From Macrothele yani (taxonomy: Eukaryota > Arthropoda > Arachnida > Araneae > Macrothelidae), in contig CM076995.1 of NCBI GenBank assembly GCA_039090855.1, positions 120,478,270 through 120,542,269 on the forward strand: a stretch of 64,000 nt of DNA, in the 5' to 3' direction. Positions within the stretch are counted from its first letter, which is position 1, and each line of letters opens with the position of its first letter. The position numbers and the translations under genes were made by a program. Positions 44,846 to 57,450 of the stretch are shown one piece after another. Under the pieces are notes generated by a model. The model was not told the DNA's origin. It saw only the letters and a program-made list of their open reading frames with translations, and did not search any database.

Positions 44846-44913
44846 GAGCTGTTGGATTCTTTGCTTGCTTCTGGTTTGTGAGAAAAATATATGGAGTTGT
44901 CAAAGTAGACTGA
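44846..44913 (+). CDS. TM9SF2: TM9SF2-like gene, last coding exon
   Basis: Acceptor TTTCAG ends at 44845. The two bases GA complete the Gly codon opened at 21691, then AVGFFACFWFVRKIYGVVKV-D and TGA (44911-44913). This is the final helix and the short cytosolic tail. LLTG-x-GFFACFWFV-KIY-VVKVD is the near-invariant nonaspanin ending. The terminal Lys-Val-Asp fits the K-x-D/E signal known to bind coatomer and hold these proteins in the Golgi. Splice phase, order and spacing of conserved residues all agree with the two upstream exons, so no exon is missing between them. Confidence 0.97.
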
Positions 44914-45210
44914 GTGCCTATAAAATAAAACCGGATATTTACTTTTCATGTATTTATATGCACCAGTGTGTGAACGATCACAATACATAACGTTGAGGTT
45001 GGGGTGATGCTGGCCATTCCTTTCTGTATATATTATGCTTCACTCTTCACTTGCGCAAAAACGGATTTTGTAGAAAGACTATATACTAGCAATGTAAAAT
45101 TGATCTTTTGTTCAGTCTTTAGTGTTTATGTTTTCTGTAAATGATTTGCTTCTTTTTAATTAAGTGGGACTGTTTACCATTGCGAAATAAAATTTTAGAA
45201 AGATAATGCA
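44914..45210 (+). other. Probable 3' untranslated region of the TM9SF2-like gene
   Basis: AT-rich sequence after the TGA with no ORF continuation. It leads to AATAAA 273 bases later, a plausible first cleavage site. A longer 3' end is possible: further AATAAA-type hexamers occur (for example near 45781 and 51210) and no clear element boundary occurs before about 49350. Confidence 0.7.
45186..45191 (+). terminator. Poly(A) signal AATAAA
   Basis: Canonical hexamer within a short 3' region of a confidently identified last exon. The proximal site is an inference, since no transcript data are available. Confidence 0.6.
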
Positions 45211-48200
45211 TAGTCTTGTGACACTGCTAAATCTTCATGGCATATTTGTGTGGTTGCAAATGCAATCATCAATCTTATTTTTGTTATTTTCTTAACCCCC
45301 CCCCGAACATAGTTCATAGTAGTTCCATGAGCATATTGGTGCAGTAAATGTATACTTGCCACATAAACGGTTAAACTTAAAATTTCTGACTATACTGGTT
45401 CCTATGTTTGGTCTCCCAAACATTACCAATTGTGTGTGGCCAAGTTTTCCGAACCGAATTGCAAAAAATATGGTTCAAATAATAATTTAGAAGAATATGC
45501 AATCATTTCTGTTAAATGATATCAACTGATAAGGGATAAAGTGCAACTTTTGGAAAACAAAAAACAGTTTATTTGAACCTTCATGATGGTTTTTGTTTTT
45601 TTTTTTTTTTTTTTTTTAATGAGGAAGAGTCACTAAAATTGAAGAACAATAAAACAAGTATTATCTGATGTTTTCAGTGGACTCCTTCCCTCATACATAC
45701 ACACAATGTACAAGTAGGCTAAAAGTCACTTTCTCATTTTGAAAATATTGTATTTTTTGCATTTTTTTTTTCTTTTCCAGAAATAAAGTTTAATCCAAAA
45801 AGTTTATAATAAATAAGTATACACCTTATTAGCATGCCAGAATTGTGGAAATTTACTTCAGAAGTAATTGATCAATTATTTAAACTCTGAGACAATTTCA
45901 GTGTGATTTTAACACTACAAATGCTCTGTCTGCACCCTGCATTTAGGCGTTAATTGATAGATTTAGAGAATCAGGAGTAACTAGTGATTTAAGACTTAAG
46001 TGGGTTAAAATGCAACATCACTGAAGAAATAAACAGAAGTTTTAAGTGAAGTAATGACAAATGCTGTGAAAAGAGATCAGATCTGTAAAGGGTCGGAAGG
46101 CGGCCATTTAGTGGATGTAATTGTCCATACCTAATTAAAAAAGAACTATTTCAGCTAATAAATAATTTCTTAATTAAAAGTTTGGGTTTCTATTTATTTT
46201 TACAAAATTTGCAGTCAAAAGAAATCAAAGTGACTTTTGACCCACTTTGTGCAAGTGACATCCATGTTTTTATTTTGTACAATTGTGAGGTGGAAGAATG
46301 TAAACCATGGCTGCAAAAGAAAGAAAAGTAGGTATTCATTAGTGTGTTTTTTTTATATTCATCTATATTGTGGTTGCCGATGCAAAAGGAATCAATTGAT
46401 ATGTGTTTATATATTTAGAATAATTGTATATGTACTTCTGCAAAGCTTAATTAACAACAATCCAAATGAAACAGTTCTTGCTAATGTTGCTAGCAATCAG
46501 TCCTTTAAATACCTGACTAATGGAAAAATAAAATTTCATAGAAAATGAGCCATCTAATGAAATTTTCTGCAATTGTTCCAATGAAAGGAAAGGAACATTG
46601 TTTGCCTCTCACAAATGTGTAATATTCTGTTCTGTGGAGACAGTGATTTTCTGAAATAAGTAAATATTTACAAAGGGAAAATTTCTTTGCCAGTCAGTTC
46701 TTCAAATAAATAAATAGTTTACCCACTTCTGCCTATTCATTGTTCTTGTATGATCTTGAGTTATGCATCCATAAAGAGTGAGATAAAGTGGCTTAGAGAT
46801 ACCAGGAAGCAAACAGAGCAGTGTCAGTCCTCTGATTTCATATTTTAACCTGTGACATGCTCAAACTTGCCAAGTTAGGGGGTGATTTTTTTTTTTTAGA
46901 CAAAACTTGAAAAAACTGAAGGTTTAAAAATTCATCATATAACATTTAAGGAGTTGTACCACTAGAATTGGCACTGTAGCACTTTCATTTTGAACAATAC
47001 ATTTTTTTAATTCATTGCAAGTGCATAATTAAAAAAAAAGTATATTTGAATATATTTTTTTTTTTCAGTCAACTGTAAGTTCTTATATATTTAAAACTAA
47101 AGGAACAATTATGTCTGAAATGTTTTGCTTTCTTTTTCGTATCTAAGGCATCAGCAATCATTTTGCAATATATATTTTTTTCAATAAGCATTCACCATTA
47201 TTGAATTCTTTGTGCCATTCAAGTATTCATTTTTAAAATGGTGGGAAATGAAGAGAAATTCTAAAATATTTTCATGCAATTATTTAAATTTGTACAGGTG
47301 TTTAGACCCACTGAAGTAAAGTTTGATCTTATCTCTACATCATAATACTTCCCTGCTTTGAATCTTTGTTAAAGTATAGTGTGCTTAACAGTGTTTAAAT
47401 TATAATAGCACCTTGACTAATAAAAGTTAGGAGTCAAACCATAGGTCTTAAATTCAATTTTGTGGAACAATATTGTATGCTCGAGGCTTTCTCCCCAAAA
47501 TGTACTTTTGATATTTTCCACTAGTAATCATTCCTAGTAGCTTATCAACCTCCTTATTTTAATCTGTGAATTTTTCTAATCATGGCATTTTTAGTATATG
47601 TGTATGCAATATAGTCAAAGCTATCTACAGTCTGGATGTTTAGTTAAATACAGATATAGAAAAGCTTATCTTTTTCAGTACAAGCAGTAAATCATTTGCA
47701 TATGTTATTTGTAGAAGTTATTTGCATTATTTTATCCCTAATGCTTCATTTAAATGGTGAAAATTAAATTAAGTTTTATTTTCTGGTTTTGTTGCATCCA
47801 CAGCTAATGAATGCCAGGCAACAACTCATTCAAACCTGACTGTCATTCTTTCCCAACCAAAGCTCTGAATTAAATAAGTCATATTTTTGTTGTGAAAGGT
47901 AATCATTCGTGCTGCTTCACTATTTGGCACCTTTTTTAAAGCTTTAGGTTTTTTTGTTGTTGTTTTTTTTCAAATGTAGGAAACTTATTTTTTCTTTGAA
48001 TTGCAATTAACCATTATCCTTCACGGAAAACCTGGAGCTTACGAAAACTGCATTAAAGTTTACTGAAGTGGGAAATACAATAATCCTTTTTAATTCAACA
48101 TTTCAGTTCACTCTAACTCATGTTAAGTATGAAGGCAGCTTACTATGAGCTTATTAAGTTTGGACCCTTTCCATTTTGTTAGAAATTTTCTGTTTTCTAG

Positions 48201-49349
48201 AACAACTGTAGCGCATATTGCACAAAGAACAGTTCTAATAAAACCCACTTTCTGTCACTGTCTGAAACCTGCACTCTTCCATAATATATTGTACTAGTTT
48301 TATTAGTATGAGCCTTCCTGCATCAATTATTTGGAAAACAGCATACAATACTCATTTGTTGAACATTATCATGAATTAGAACTGATTATACATTTTAGGT
48401 TCTTGGTATGCGTAGCTTATGTATTCAAGCCAATTTTTAACTAAAGTTGACCACATTGCTTTAACTTTCAAGTTGTATTTATGTGGATTATAAAGTTTTG
48501 AAATAACTTACCTTTGTAGCATTTTAATCAATTCCTTTCCTATTCAGCAGTAGTGAAGTAAGTCCTTAATGTTTCCCTTTAGCTGTTTGTCAAATGACAC
48601 TTTTCTATTCTGATTGGCTGGTGTTAGGCATAATCAATTTGAGCTGTTTAGTTAGTTTTGGCAAAGATTTCATAAACAAAACTTTTATTGCTTTCTATTG
48701 TTGAAGGTTAAATAGGATGTTAATGCGATTGCTGTTTACCATATTTTTACAACTACTAAAAGTTAAATTCCCATCTAAGAGAAATGGTTCAGCAGTATGA
48801 ATCGTGTTCTGTTGTAACTAAAGTGAATCAGTCTGTTTAAGAAAAAGAATGTGTTCACAGCTTGTGGTCTTATATTTGGCACTGACTGAAGAAATGTTAG
48901 GATCCTTGCTGTGACAAGAGCCAGACTTCATTTTAATGTGATTTGGTCTAGAAACTGTATTGCTGCTATAAAAGATACCACCTTCCCATTTTGTACCAAA
49001 AATTGCAAAATTAAATCTTTTGAAGTCAGATTTTTAAGTTATAGTAATTGTAGTGATCCACTAGCATCCCCCCCCCCCCCCACCACACACACGCACACAA
49101 ACATACACTACCTGCAATATTTATTTTGACATTTATACATAAGCTGATGAAAAGTAATGAGGCTAACCTTGTTCATGGCATAAATATTTAATCATCAGTG
49201 TCTACATGCTCTTTCTCAAAACTCTCTTCATTGCACCTAATACACTTTCCTCAGCTCCTGGAAATGTACAGCAAACCATTCTTCAACGGGGATTTTATTT
49301 TAAAACTTTAATATTGCCTCCAGAACTTTTTTGCATTCCCAAATGGTTT
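45211..49349. other. AT-rich 3' flank, no gene recognised
   Basis: Over 4 kb with T runs (45597-45617, 46886-46897), a C run at 45296-45304 and a 49070-49081 C run followed by CA-rich sequence. The longest + ORF (46237-46548, 103 codons) lacks any family signature. It may be distal 3' UTR or intergenic. Confidence 0.5.
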
Positions 49350-49454
49350 TAAAAAGAAGCACCCATATGGGGAAAAAGGGCAAAAGAGGCATTTGCCCAT
49401 TCCTGGAAATGTATGCCATTTGTGTTGTTAAAAGGAGGGTATTCCAAATATTTT

Positions 49455-49495
<41 letters not shown>

Positions 49496-50260
49496 CTAAT
49501 TCTGATTACTAATTTTTCTGCTCAACTACTGGATATGTGTGTATGTATAGCAAACTAGTAAGATTTGAAAACCCAGAAGGCAGAGTAGAAATTTACACTA
49601 AAAAGTGATACTGAAATTTCCAATTGCATTTTGGAGAACAGCATACATACAGTATGTACCGTATGGAAAAGTATGATATCCAGAAGTTACATGCAGTGCA
49701 CAGAATTTCTGCTGCTGGTTGACTATCTTGAGGATGACATCTGCTGAAAGCCTGTGTGAGAGCCTGTGAGAAAAGTAATTTGCTGGAAAAGTGAAGGACC
49801 TTGGGCTAAATCAAACACATTTGACAAATTCCACCTAATAAGCCCCATATCATCTCTTAAACTGATATTTTGCTTTTGTATTTCTCCTTTTTTGTATATG
49901 CAAATAACAAATATTCAGTTATGTTGTCAGAAAATTAGTGCGAAAATTAAAATCTTGAACACACAGTTTTCACTTTGGTTTTGCAGTTTAAGCCATGAGA
50001 TGATTATGTACAAAATTCAGATCTTGAACTCATAACTTTAACTACACTTGTACAATTTACATACTCTTTCTTACCACATATGATTATTCCCTCAGATATG
50101 ATAATTGATATGGCCAGTAGAACTGTCTTTTAAATTGCATAAACTTTAATTTCTTACACTTGCAAACTTAAATTACATGGAAAAATATTGCAAACTTCGT
50201 CAGCATACTTCAGTTTGTGTAGTAAAGTCATGTGTAAAAGTCCTTAAAGAGTGCATTTTT
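49350..50260 (+). repeat. Dispersed repeat, copy 1 (hAT-like, non-coding)
   Basis: Several blocks recur at 57794-58345 and 63435-64000: GCATTTGCCC near 49391, CTGAAATTT-CCA-TGCATTTTGGA near 49610, TCTGCTGCTGGTTG near 49706, CAGAACTGTCTTT-type near 50120 (here AGTAGAACTGTCTTTTAAAT) and GTCATGTGTAAAAGT at 50227-50241. A perfect (AT)n microsatellite of about 34 bases interrupts it at 49458-49491. After GTGTAAAAGTCCTTAAAGAG the sequence runs into a long T tract. No ORF. Confidence 0.65.
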
Positions 50261-50281
50261 CTTTTTCTTTTCTTTTTCTTT

Positions 50282-50316
<35 letters not shown>

Positions 50317-51989
50317 TGTGGAAAAATGTGAAAACACTGAGTATGGTATTCAAGAGAAAGGATAACTTTCTACACAAAACTGGTATTTGAGCAAAATAAA
50401 TCAGTAAATACATTTGATGGTTTGTATTATATCTCAAAGATTTTATTTGAGTGCACTTCATTTCTTCTTCCTGACATGGCATTTTGGTGTATGCAGATAA
50501 GTTTTTGTATTAGCTTAATGGCAACATCTTGAGATAAAATAAAAAAAAATCTGCATGTGTTTCTTATGGATATGATATGATTATTCGTAGTTGTATTCTC
50601 TCATATTCAAAATTTGAGTTTTATTATTCTAAATATGCTTATCCTTAAATGCCATTTTTCTCCCTAAGTCAGAATAAACTGAAGTATAAGCACCATCTTT
50701 TCGGACAGTCTTTGTTGGTTTAGTGAATCATGAATTTGTTTATAAAATGTAATATTTATACTTTCACTATAGCAGATCCAGTCTTTTTTTTTTCTTTGCA
50801 AAATAGCATTTGTCACATAGTTCCTGTGGAAGTACATTTAATCAATTTATAATCAAACTTCTTTTTTTTTTTCATTTGCTAATTCTTGTTTAGTAAACCT
50901 TTAAAGTGTCTAGTCCTTTGTTTTAAAAATAGTGGCATTAACTGCGTGTTTTCATGTTGATGCTGTCTTTTTTTTTTTTTTTTTTTTTTTTAATTTATCT
51001 TTGCTGATGAAGAAAATGATTCTTGTTTATCTGTGTTTTATTATTGCTGTTTTTTGTGCAAGCATTTTGTATGTTTGCTAAGATTTTTTTTTTCTCTGTT
51101 AGCATGGAACGGAAATATTTTTACACTGTGTGACTACAATTTGAAATAACTATGTACATATGTAGTCATGTAAGTTTTCATGTATTATGTGATGTGTTTA
51201 CTAATAACAAATAAAAGAATACATGTATGATGGCTTGTACAATGTTTTCCAAGGCACTAAAACTATGCATTGTGAGGTGACAGTTGGTGTATGTGTGGTA
51301 GAATTGCCTCATTTGTAGGGCTTACATTCAGTCAAATTTTAATGACTCTAAAATTTGCAAATAAGGGAAGGGCCAGTATGGGAGATTGGAGTTGACACAT
51401 GTTGTCAGACTTTTAGGAATGTAAAGTGCTTTTTGTGGGGATCCCAGGTAGCGTGTCAGCTAATGCTGCTGCCAGGTCTGTTTCAGCTTTGGTTGTCACA
51501 CCAGGGGGGAAAATAAGCAGTATCTCGTCGCAGTTTCCGATGCAAACTCATATTTGAATCGCAAAACCACGATTCAAAGTTTAAAAATTAAATTTCCATT
51601 AAAATGCTCAATCCGTAGAGCAACTCGTTGTTTATCAAAAGTAAGATTTTGCTTACAGGGGGGGGGGGGGGGGGTATCACGTTTTCATAACTTTACTAAT
51701 ACTTTGTTTGCTTTTAGCTGGAAAAAGCTTCCGCATGTAGATCTAGCTGTACAGTGATGAGGTGGTCATCATCAGACCGCAGAGCTTCTATGATTGGTTC
51801 CACGCTCCCGCTTGTCTGCGCCGTGAGTCATTTAAGGACAGATGCTTTTATCCCTGTTTTTGTTTCGGTTTTGCCGCCACTTAATTTTAGGGGGATGTCA
51901 GTTTTGTTGTTTAACTGTTATTTGAGATCAGGATGACCAAAGTAAAAATATCAACCACGAAGAGGTGAATGGAGGAATCACATCCAAAA
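50261..51989. other. Intergenic AT-rich sequence with homopolymers
   Basis: T tracts at 50285-50315 and 50971-50990, and a run of 18 G at 51657-51674. AATAAA occurs at 51210-51215. No gene seen. ORFs near 51554-51936 lack signatures; ACAGTGATG at 51751 resembles a hAT end but has no partner I could find. Confidence 0.5.
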
Positions 51990-54000
51990 GGTAGTTGGTT
52001 ACGTATGATGTTGGCGCCGATAAAATCTCCATCCAATCTGCTTATTGTGAACTTTGTCGGAAGAATGTTGACAGCATAAAAAAATTTTGAAATTTCAATT
52101 CTTCTTTTATTGATAAAGTTTCTGGATTCATTATCAAGAATAACAATTTGGTTTTAAAGCACGCCAGATCAGAAATTCACAGTGCCAGTGTCTCCAAGGC
52201 AAAAAATAAAAGAAAATCGATCGCTGATTTTTATCAAAGAACATCTATTGGTAAGTCAGTTATTGTTGCTTCCAATGCATCTAAAGCTTGAATTGGAAAA
52301 TTAATTGATATAGCATATATGATTGTCAAAAAGGAATTTCCATTTTGGAAAAAAAATAATTTCCTAAAATTATTGAGTTAGAGAAACGCCATGTTGTTTA
52401 TGTAGGGCAAACTTACCATTCGTCCATGATGTGTGCTCAGTTCATGGAGTGCATTGTTAATGTTTTCGAAACTGATTTGCGCAATGACTTAAGAAAGACA
52501 GACAATTTTACCTTATTTATTGATAGCAGTACAGATGGTTAGTGTATCTGAAAATGAAATTATTTGTATCATGTATGTCAATGAAGTAGGAGCTACATAC
52601 CACATTCCCATTCCTGGCATTAAAAGAACTGAAAAATGCTGATGCTAATGGTATCAAAAATGCAACTGTAGAGTACATTGCAGAATTTGGAATAGTCAAT
52701 TTTGAAAATAAATTAATTGGACTTTTAGCTGATGGAGCAAATTTTAACATGGGACAGGAAAAGGGTGTTGCAGCTCTTTTGAAGAAAAACAGCCCTTGTT
52801 TAGTGTCAGTGTACTGTTCAATCTTTGCTTTGAGCTAGCTCTAAAAGATTTTATGCTTTCAGCATATTTTCAAGAGGTACATAAGTTGATGGAAGACATT
52901 CATAATTTTTATGAAAAAAGTGCCAAACGAATTAGAAACTTTCGTGAGTTCTCAACAATACTCGATGATGATGTATCAGATGCACCAGCTTTGTGAGCCC
53001 ATGGTACCCGATGGATTTCAAATATGCACAGAGCCATTGACACACTGATTAAAAAATTATTTTGTTGTTGTACAATAACTAGAAAATATGGTTGCAGATT
53101 CATCAAGCAAATGAGAAAAAGCCAGAATTACAGGCATTTCGAGAAAAATTAAGTCCATCAAATTTGTAACTTGGCTGCTGTTGCTTTGCAACATTTCATA
53201 TACTTTGTCAAAATTATCTCTGTCTCTCCAGTTGAATGCTGTGGATGTACTTTGTATTTTGAACGCATTAGAAAAATTCTATGATTCTATCGAAATTATG
53301 AAGAAAATAAAGTTTTCGGCCGGCCTGTCCAAAGTTTTACAAGACTTAAACGTATCAGCTTGTGATTCCAGTGACTGTGTGATTCAGTGAAAACTAGAAT
53401 TTCATGGCATTGGACTGAGCTGTAATTTGACAGTAGATTTATTCTATGAAAATTGTTTTAAATTATATTCATCAGTGTGTGTATGCCCGCCTTGATGACT
53501 TGCACGAAAATCAGGTTTTTAACGCTGCCAAGATGTTAGAACCTAAACGTCGGCCAACATACAAATCTACTCTTGCAAATTTTGGAGATGATCAAATTAC
53601 TGTATTAACTGAACATTTCAGTGAGTTATTGACTGCATTGACAATGATAAAATTCAAGAGGACTGGGATTATTTCAAAACTTTTTGGTTAAGAAATCTGC
53701 AGTACCTGTCAAAGCAACAGTTATGGGAATGTTTGAAAGAAAATATGCAAATGATTCCCAAATCTAAACCACATGATAAATATCATGAGATTATTGCCTG
53801 TATCCAGTGCTAAGATCAAAACAGCCTTTTCTGCAATGAAAATAATTAAGACAGATTTCTGTAATCGGATGAATTCTGATGCTCTGAACAATCTATTGCT
53901 TATAATGCGGGAAGGACCAGAACTATGCGTGTTTAACCCTGAACAAACAGTGGAGGCATTTTTTGAAAAGAACGTACAAGTGTGAGACCTTACAGAAAGA
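51990..54000 (+). pseudogene. Decayed hAT transposase, ZNF862-like
   Basis: The + strand shows, in order and in shifting frames: a TTF/BED-like finger near 52035-52195 (AYCELCRKNVDS, then LVLKHARSEIHSASV), KRKSIADFYQ near 52210, FTLFIDSSTDG near 52507 (catalytic-Asp block), LIGLLADGANFNMG-type sequence near 52720, HGTRWISNMHRAIDTLIK near 53000, and the hAT dimerisation end PVSSAKIKTAFSAMKIIKTD, MNSDALNNLLLI and EGPELCVFNPEQTVEAFF at 53800-53970. These are the landmarks of ZNF862/KIAA1586-type hAT proteins. Many stops and small shifts make it non-functional. TIRs were not found. It is the most complete hAT relic in the window. Confidence 0.8.
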
Positions 54001-54255
54001 GAACAGATGCAGAACCTGAAGCTACCACAAGTTCAGGAGTACTCTCACTGTCAAGTGACAGTAAGTAGCTGCTGCAGTGTGTGGCTAGGTAACATTTCAC
54101 CATATATCTGCAGAAAAAAAAATTTTTACTTTTTACATATCTACTAAAATATTTTTAAATTTTACTTTTCATTACTGATTAGAGTATTTTTGATAGGTAT
54201 TGAAAGGTGCTAGTAATATTAGTTTTATCTGATAATAAATTATTAGTCGCTTAAA

Positions 54256-56711
54256 CAGGGATCGCATTCGTCCTAAAATTCCTAAAATTCCTAATATTTT
54301 GTGACCCTCCTTAAATTCCTAAAATTAGACCTAAAATTTGCTGTTCATCCTAAAATTTTCGTAAGCTTATTTTTATTAAAAACAACCGTTATTAACGCCA
54401 ATAAATTTACCATTACGGTAAGGTAAAAAGACCTGTTATTGTAGAAACACAGCCTATATGCTGTGCTGCTGAAGGGAGGAAAAATGACGCCATCGAGATG
54501 CACTTGCTTCGGGGCGGGCGTTCCATTTTTTGCCTTTGAACAGTTTTCGAGAGTAACAAGAGATCTAAGGGAAAAGGGGAGGGGTCATTTTCACCCCTGG
54601 TTTGCGCTTTGCAGACGAACTCCGTGGCACGCAGAAGATCGTACTTTATTTTTGTACATGCCTTGTGGAACCTCCTCTTTCTGCTGATGTTTTGTTATTG
54701 TAAACCGCAGGTGGGTGGAAGCAAAGAGGAAACATGTGGTCTTCTTCCGTAACCTCCGGTAATGACGATGGGATGGTAGCTGAGTTATCTTGGCAGGCAG
54801 TAGAGCACGTGATCATTGACCTTCGATCATGCGTCGGCGACAGCGACCTTCGATGCGCAATATATCTCTGCTCCGACTCGCTTTGACTGAACTTGCGTGA
54901 GATGCGTATGATAGTTTCTGGTTTTAAGTCTTTTATGGTGTTCTCTGTGCAGGTTCAGTTCTCTAGTGGTGACCTGCTTTTTTTTTTTTTTTTTTTTTCA
55001 TATCTTCTGACATCCTCGCAGCCAAATTTCGGGAAGTTGTCTGGTTTTGCAATATTGGAACGTGTTTTTGTACTTCCCTTTCATTTTCTGGTTAGTAATA
55101 CAAGTGTTTAAGATGCCTAAATCCAAAACGAAATTTCAAGATGCGTGGCTCGCCAAAGAATTGGACGGAGTGAAGTTGAAAGAATGGTGTTCTGCAACTG
55201 AAACAATATTTTCTGCTAAGTGTATATTGTGTTCAGAAATTTTCAATATTTCTAATAGTGGCTTTTCACAAGTAAAAGCGCATCATAAAAGAAAAAAAGT
55301 TCCCATAACAAGAAATTCCCATAACAATAAATTTGTTAAATAGTGTTCATGATTCACATAAATTTTATAAAGAGTATGTTGATAAGCTGCAGGAAGAACA
55401 ATCAAAAAAGGTAAAAAGAAAGGAAGCAGAAAGAGAGGGAAAATAAGGAAAAGCAGCTAGAGAAAAAAAGAAAAGCTGAGTTTGATGACAAAATAAAAGA
55501 AAATGATGCAGAAATAAATAGGCTTAAAAAAGATAAAGAAGCCTCCCTAGCAGTAATTCAAGAGGGAACAGAAAGAATGCGAAAAGCTGTAGAAAAACAA
55601 AATACTGTTGAAATAGCAGTTGCCTCTAACTTGATCATACAAGGTTCAGCTGAAATAAAGAAAACAAAGTAAATTAGTTGTGGTGGAAGCAGAAAAAGAT
55701 AGGCGTATCAGGAAAAGGTTAAAACAATAATATGAAAAAAGTAATTCAGTGAACAATTGTACATAGTTCTTGGTTTTCAATTACCTTTTTAGGATATTAT
55801 AATTTAATGTGAAACCTGAAAACTTTCTGTGAAAATCGTGAATTGCTTCTGGTTAAACAGCATATTAATGTTCAAAGTGAAACTTGAATGTGGTAAATAT
55901 ACTTGAATATGATAATAACACGTGAAAAGATAAGAACTGAACATTAGAAGTAAATCATACTTAAACTTTAGACATTAGACGTTATGCAAAAATTTGGGTG
56001 TGAACTTCGACCATATATACTAATGGACTGCGCATTGGCAATAGCTGCATCAAAGCCGCCATGGCTCAAACATTGGGCACGTCATCATCAGACTCCAAAT
56101 TTCGTGTAAAAATGCTGTTATGATTACTAATTTACATTGCAGAACTTCAGTGTTTTCGGTGTATTATGTGAATGCGCCTCATATATAATGAAAACTCTTC
56201 AGGTAAGTTTACTTATGAGCTATATACATGCATGAACGGGTTGTTTACATTTTGTGATTTATAATGTGATGAACATTTGCGAAGAATTTGGAACCTGCAT
56301 TCCATTTTTTTTTCTTAAGTTACTATATTTTTATATCAATAGCTGCAAGTTTCTGGTTAAGTAATTGAACTTTATTGACTTAGGTATTTAATTCGTTTCT
56401 TACCCATGAAAAATCATAGAACTTTCTTTACTATATCGCTCAGAGCAACCATAAGCACAGCAGGTGTAACCCATCTTTTTGACTGTTGTCATGTGATTTT
56501 ATGTTGGAGCCAGAAATTTTGATGTCATGCGCAGTCTATCAGTATATATGGTTGAAGGGTGTGAAGCAAACTCTTTACAATGTATACAAAGTTGTTTTAC
56601 TAGATGTATACAAATATACATCTAGTTTTTATTGAAATACACTCCTAAAATTTTTCTAAAAATTCCTAAAATTCCAACCTAAAATTTTCCAGAAGTATGC
56701 TATGATCCCTG
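54256..56711 (+). mobile_element. DNA element with CAGGGATC ends and subterminal CCTAAAATT repeats
   Basis: The ends are CAGGGATC at 54256 and its complement GATCCCTG at 56704-56711. CTTAAA lies immediately outside both (54250-54255 and 56712-56717), the likely target-site duplication or part of one. Inside each end is a cluster of CCTAAAATT or near variants (left about 54271-54360, right about 56644-56690), in the same plus-strand orientation at both ends rather than inverted. The only coding signal is a BED-finger ORF and a frameshifted coiled coil (55113-55670). No transposase core is visible. hAT-like by end sequence and finger, but unproven. Confidence 0.65.
55113..55343 (+). CDS. Small BED-finger protein ORF of the CAGGGATC element
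   Basis: From Met at 55113 (MPKSKTKFQDAWLAKELDG) the ORF gives a zinc-finger pattern Cys-x2-Cys (AKCILCSEIF) followed by His-His (VKAHHKRKK), in the BED/U1-like spacing of hAT N-terminal domains. It stops at 55343. Past the stop, a Lys/Glu-rich coiled coil continues in other frames to about 55670 (KQLEKKRKAEFDDKIKENDA, RMRKAVEKQNTVEIAVASNL). I would place the start at 55113 rather than the upstream Met at 55047, because the leader between them is hydrophobic and unlike the family. Plan and composition echo the 462-860 fragment. No catalytic domain is present. Confidence 0.5.
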   Translation: MPKSKTKFQDAWLAKELDGVKLKEWCSATETIFSAKCILCSEIFNISNSGFSQVKAHHKRKKVPITRNSHNNKFVK

Positions 56712-56869
56712 CTTAAATCAAAAGAAAAACAAGTCTCAAAAGTGCTCCACATGATTACTCAATTGCTCCACAATGCTAAATTTGAGGAGCAACATTGTTT
56801 CCCAAAAAAATTTTCATTTCACCCTGTGTCACACAATTTCCACTGTTTCACCGGAATTTGCATTTTCTT

Positions 56870-57450
56870 GTTTCTGAACATATCAAGCGAATGTGGGAAT
56901 GTCTGTGGGACCAAGAGTTGAGCAACAAATTTCATCGTATCAAGCTATTTCTTGGAGTTCGGATTTCATCTTGTCGCTGGAACTGCATGGAGGAAGTTGT
57001 GCTTGTACATCTTAGCATTGGGCATTGCTGTTTCACTCACTACTATTTGCTTTGTGGCAACACTGCCCCTATGTGTGGGACGCGTAATGTACCTTTGAAT
57101 GTTGTGCTTGTTTATGTTCATGTTATCATTTCGTTTGTGAACAACATGCTTATTTCTTGCTTTCACCTATTCTACCAGACGACTTAAGAGATCCTTGGTC
57201 ACCTTTTAAAATCATTGTTATGCATCTTCTGTGTTCTCTTTTCTTCATTGTACCAGTGTTTTTTGTTTTTAGTCGTATGTTATTGTTTTGTTGGCCATTT
57301 ACACCATTTATTCTGTTTTATGACATTTTTTTTTGTCATGTTTTAGTATTAATTTTTTTGTTACTATTTTACATCATTGGGCCTGGTGCTCTTTGGCCTA
57401 TTGAGACCCTTACACCAATAAACACTTATAAACCAACCAACCTAAAGTGC
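56870..57450 (+). pseudogene. 3' end of a Jockey/I-like LINE (RNase H tail)
   Basis: A 5'-truncated fragment. The + frame reads WDQELSNKFHRIKLFLG, EEVVLVHLSIGHCCFTHYYLL and CGNTAPMCG-RNVPLNVV. This corresponds to the end of RNase H and the C-terminal Cys/His motif (usually LRIGHTxLTHxxLL, then PxCxxCG, LTVxH) of I- and Jockey-clade ORF2 proteins. After a frameshift LPDDLRD follows near 57175. The 3' end is marked by TTGGCCTATTGAGACCCTTA and an AACC-type tail near 57430-57440. The endonuclease and polymerase regions are absent. Confidence 0.75.

Noticed and set aside
46237..46548. 103-codon ORF downstream of the gene
   Set aside because: Low-complexity, AT-driven composition; no start context, domain or splice evidence.
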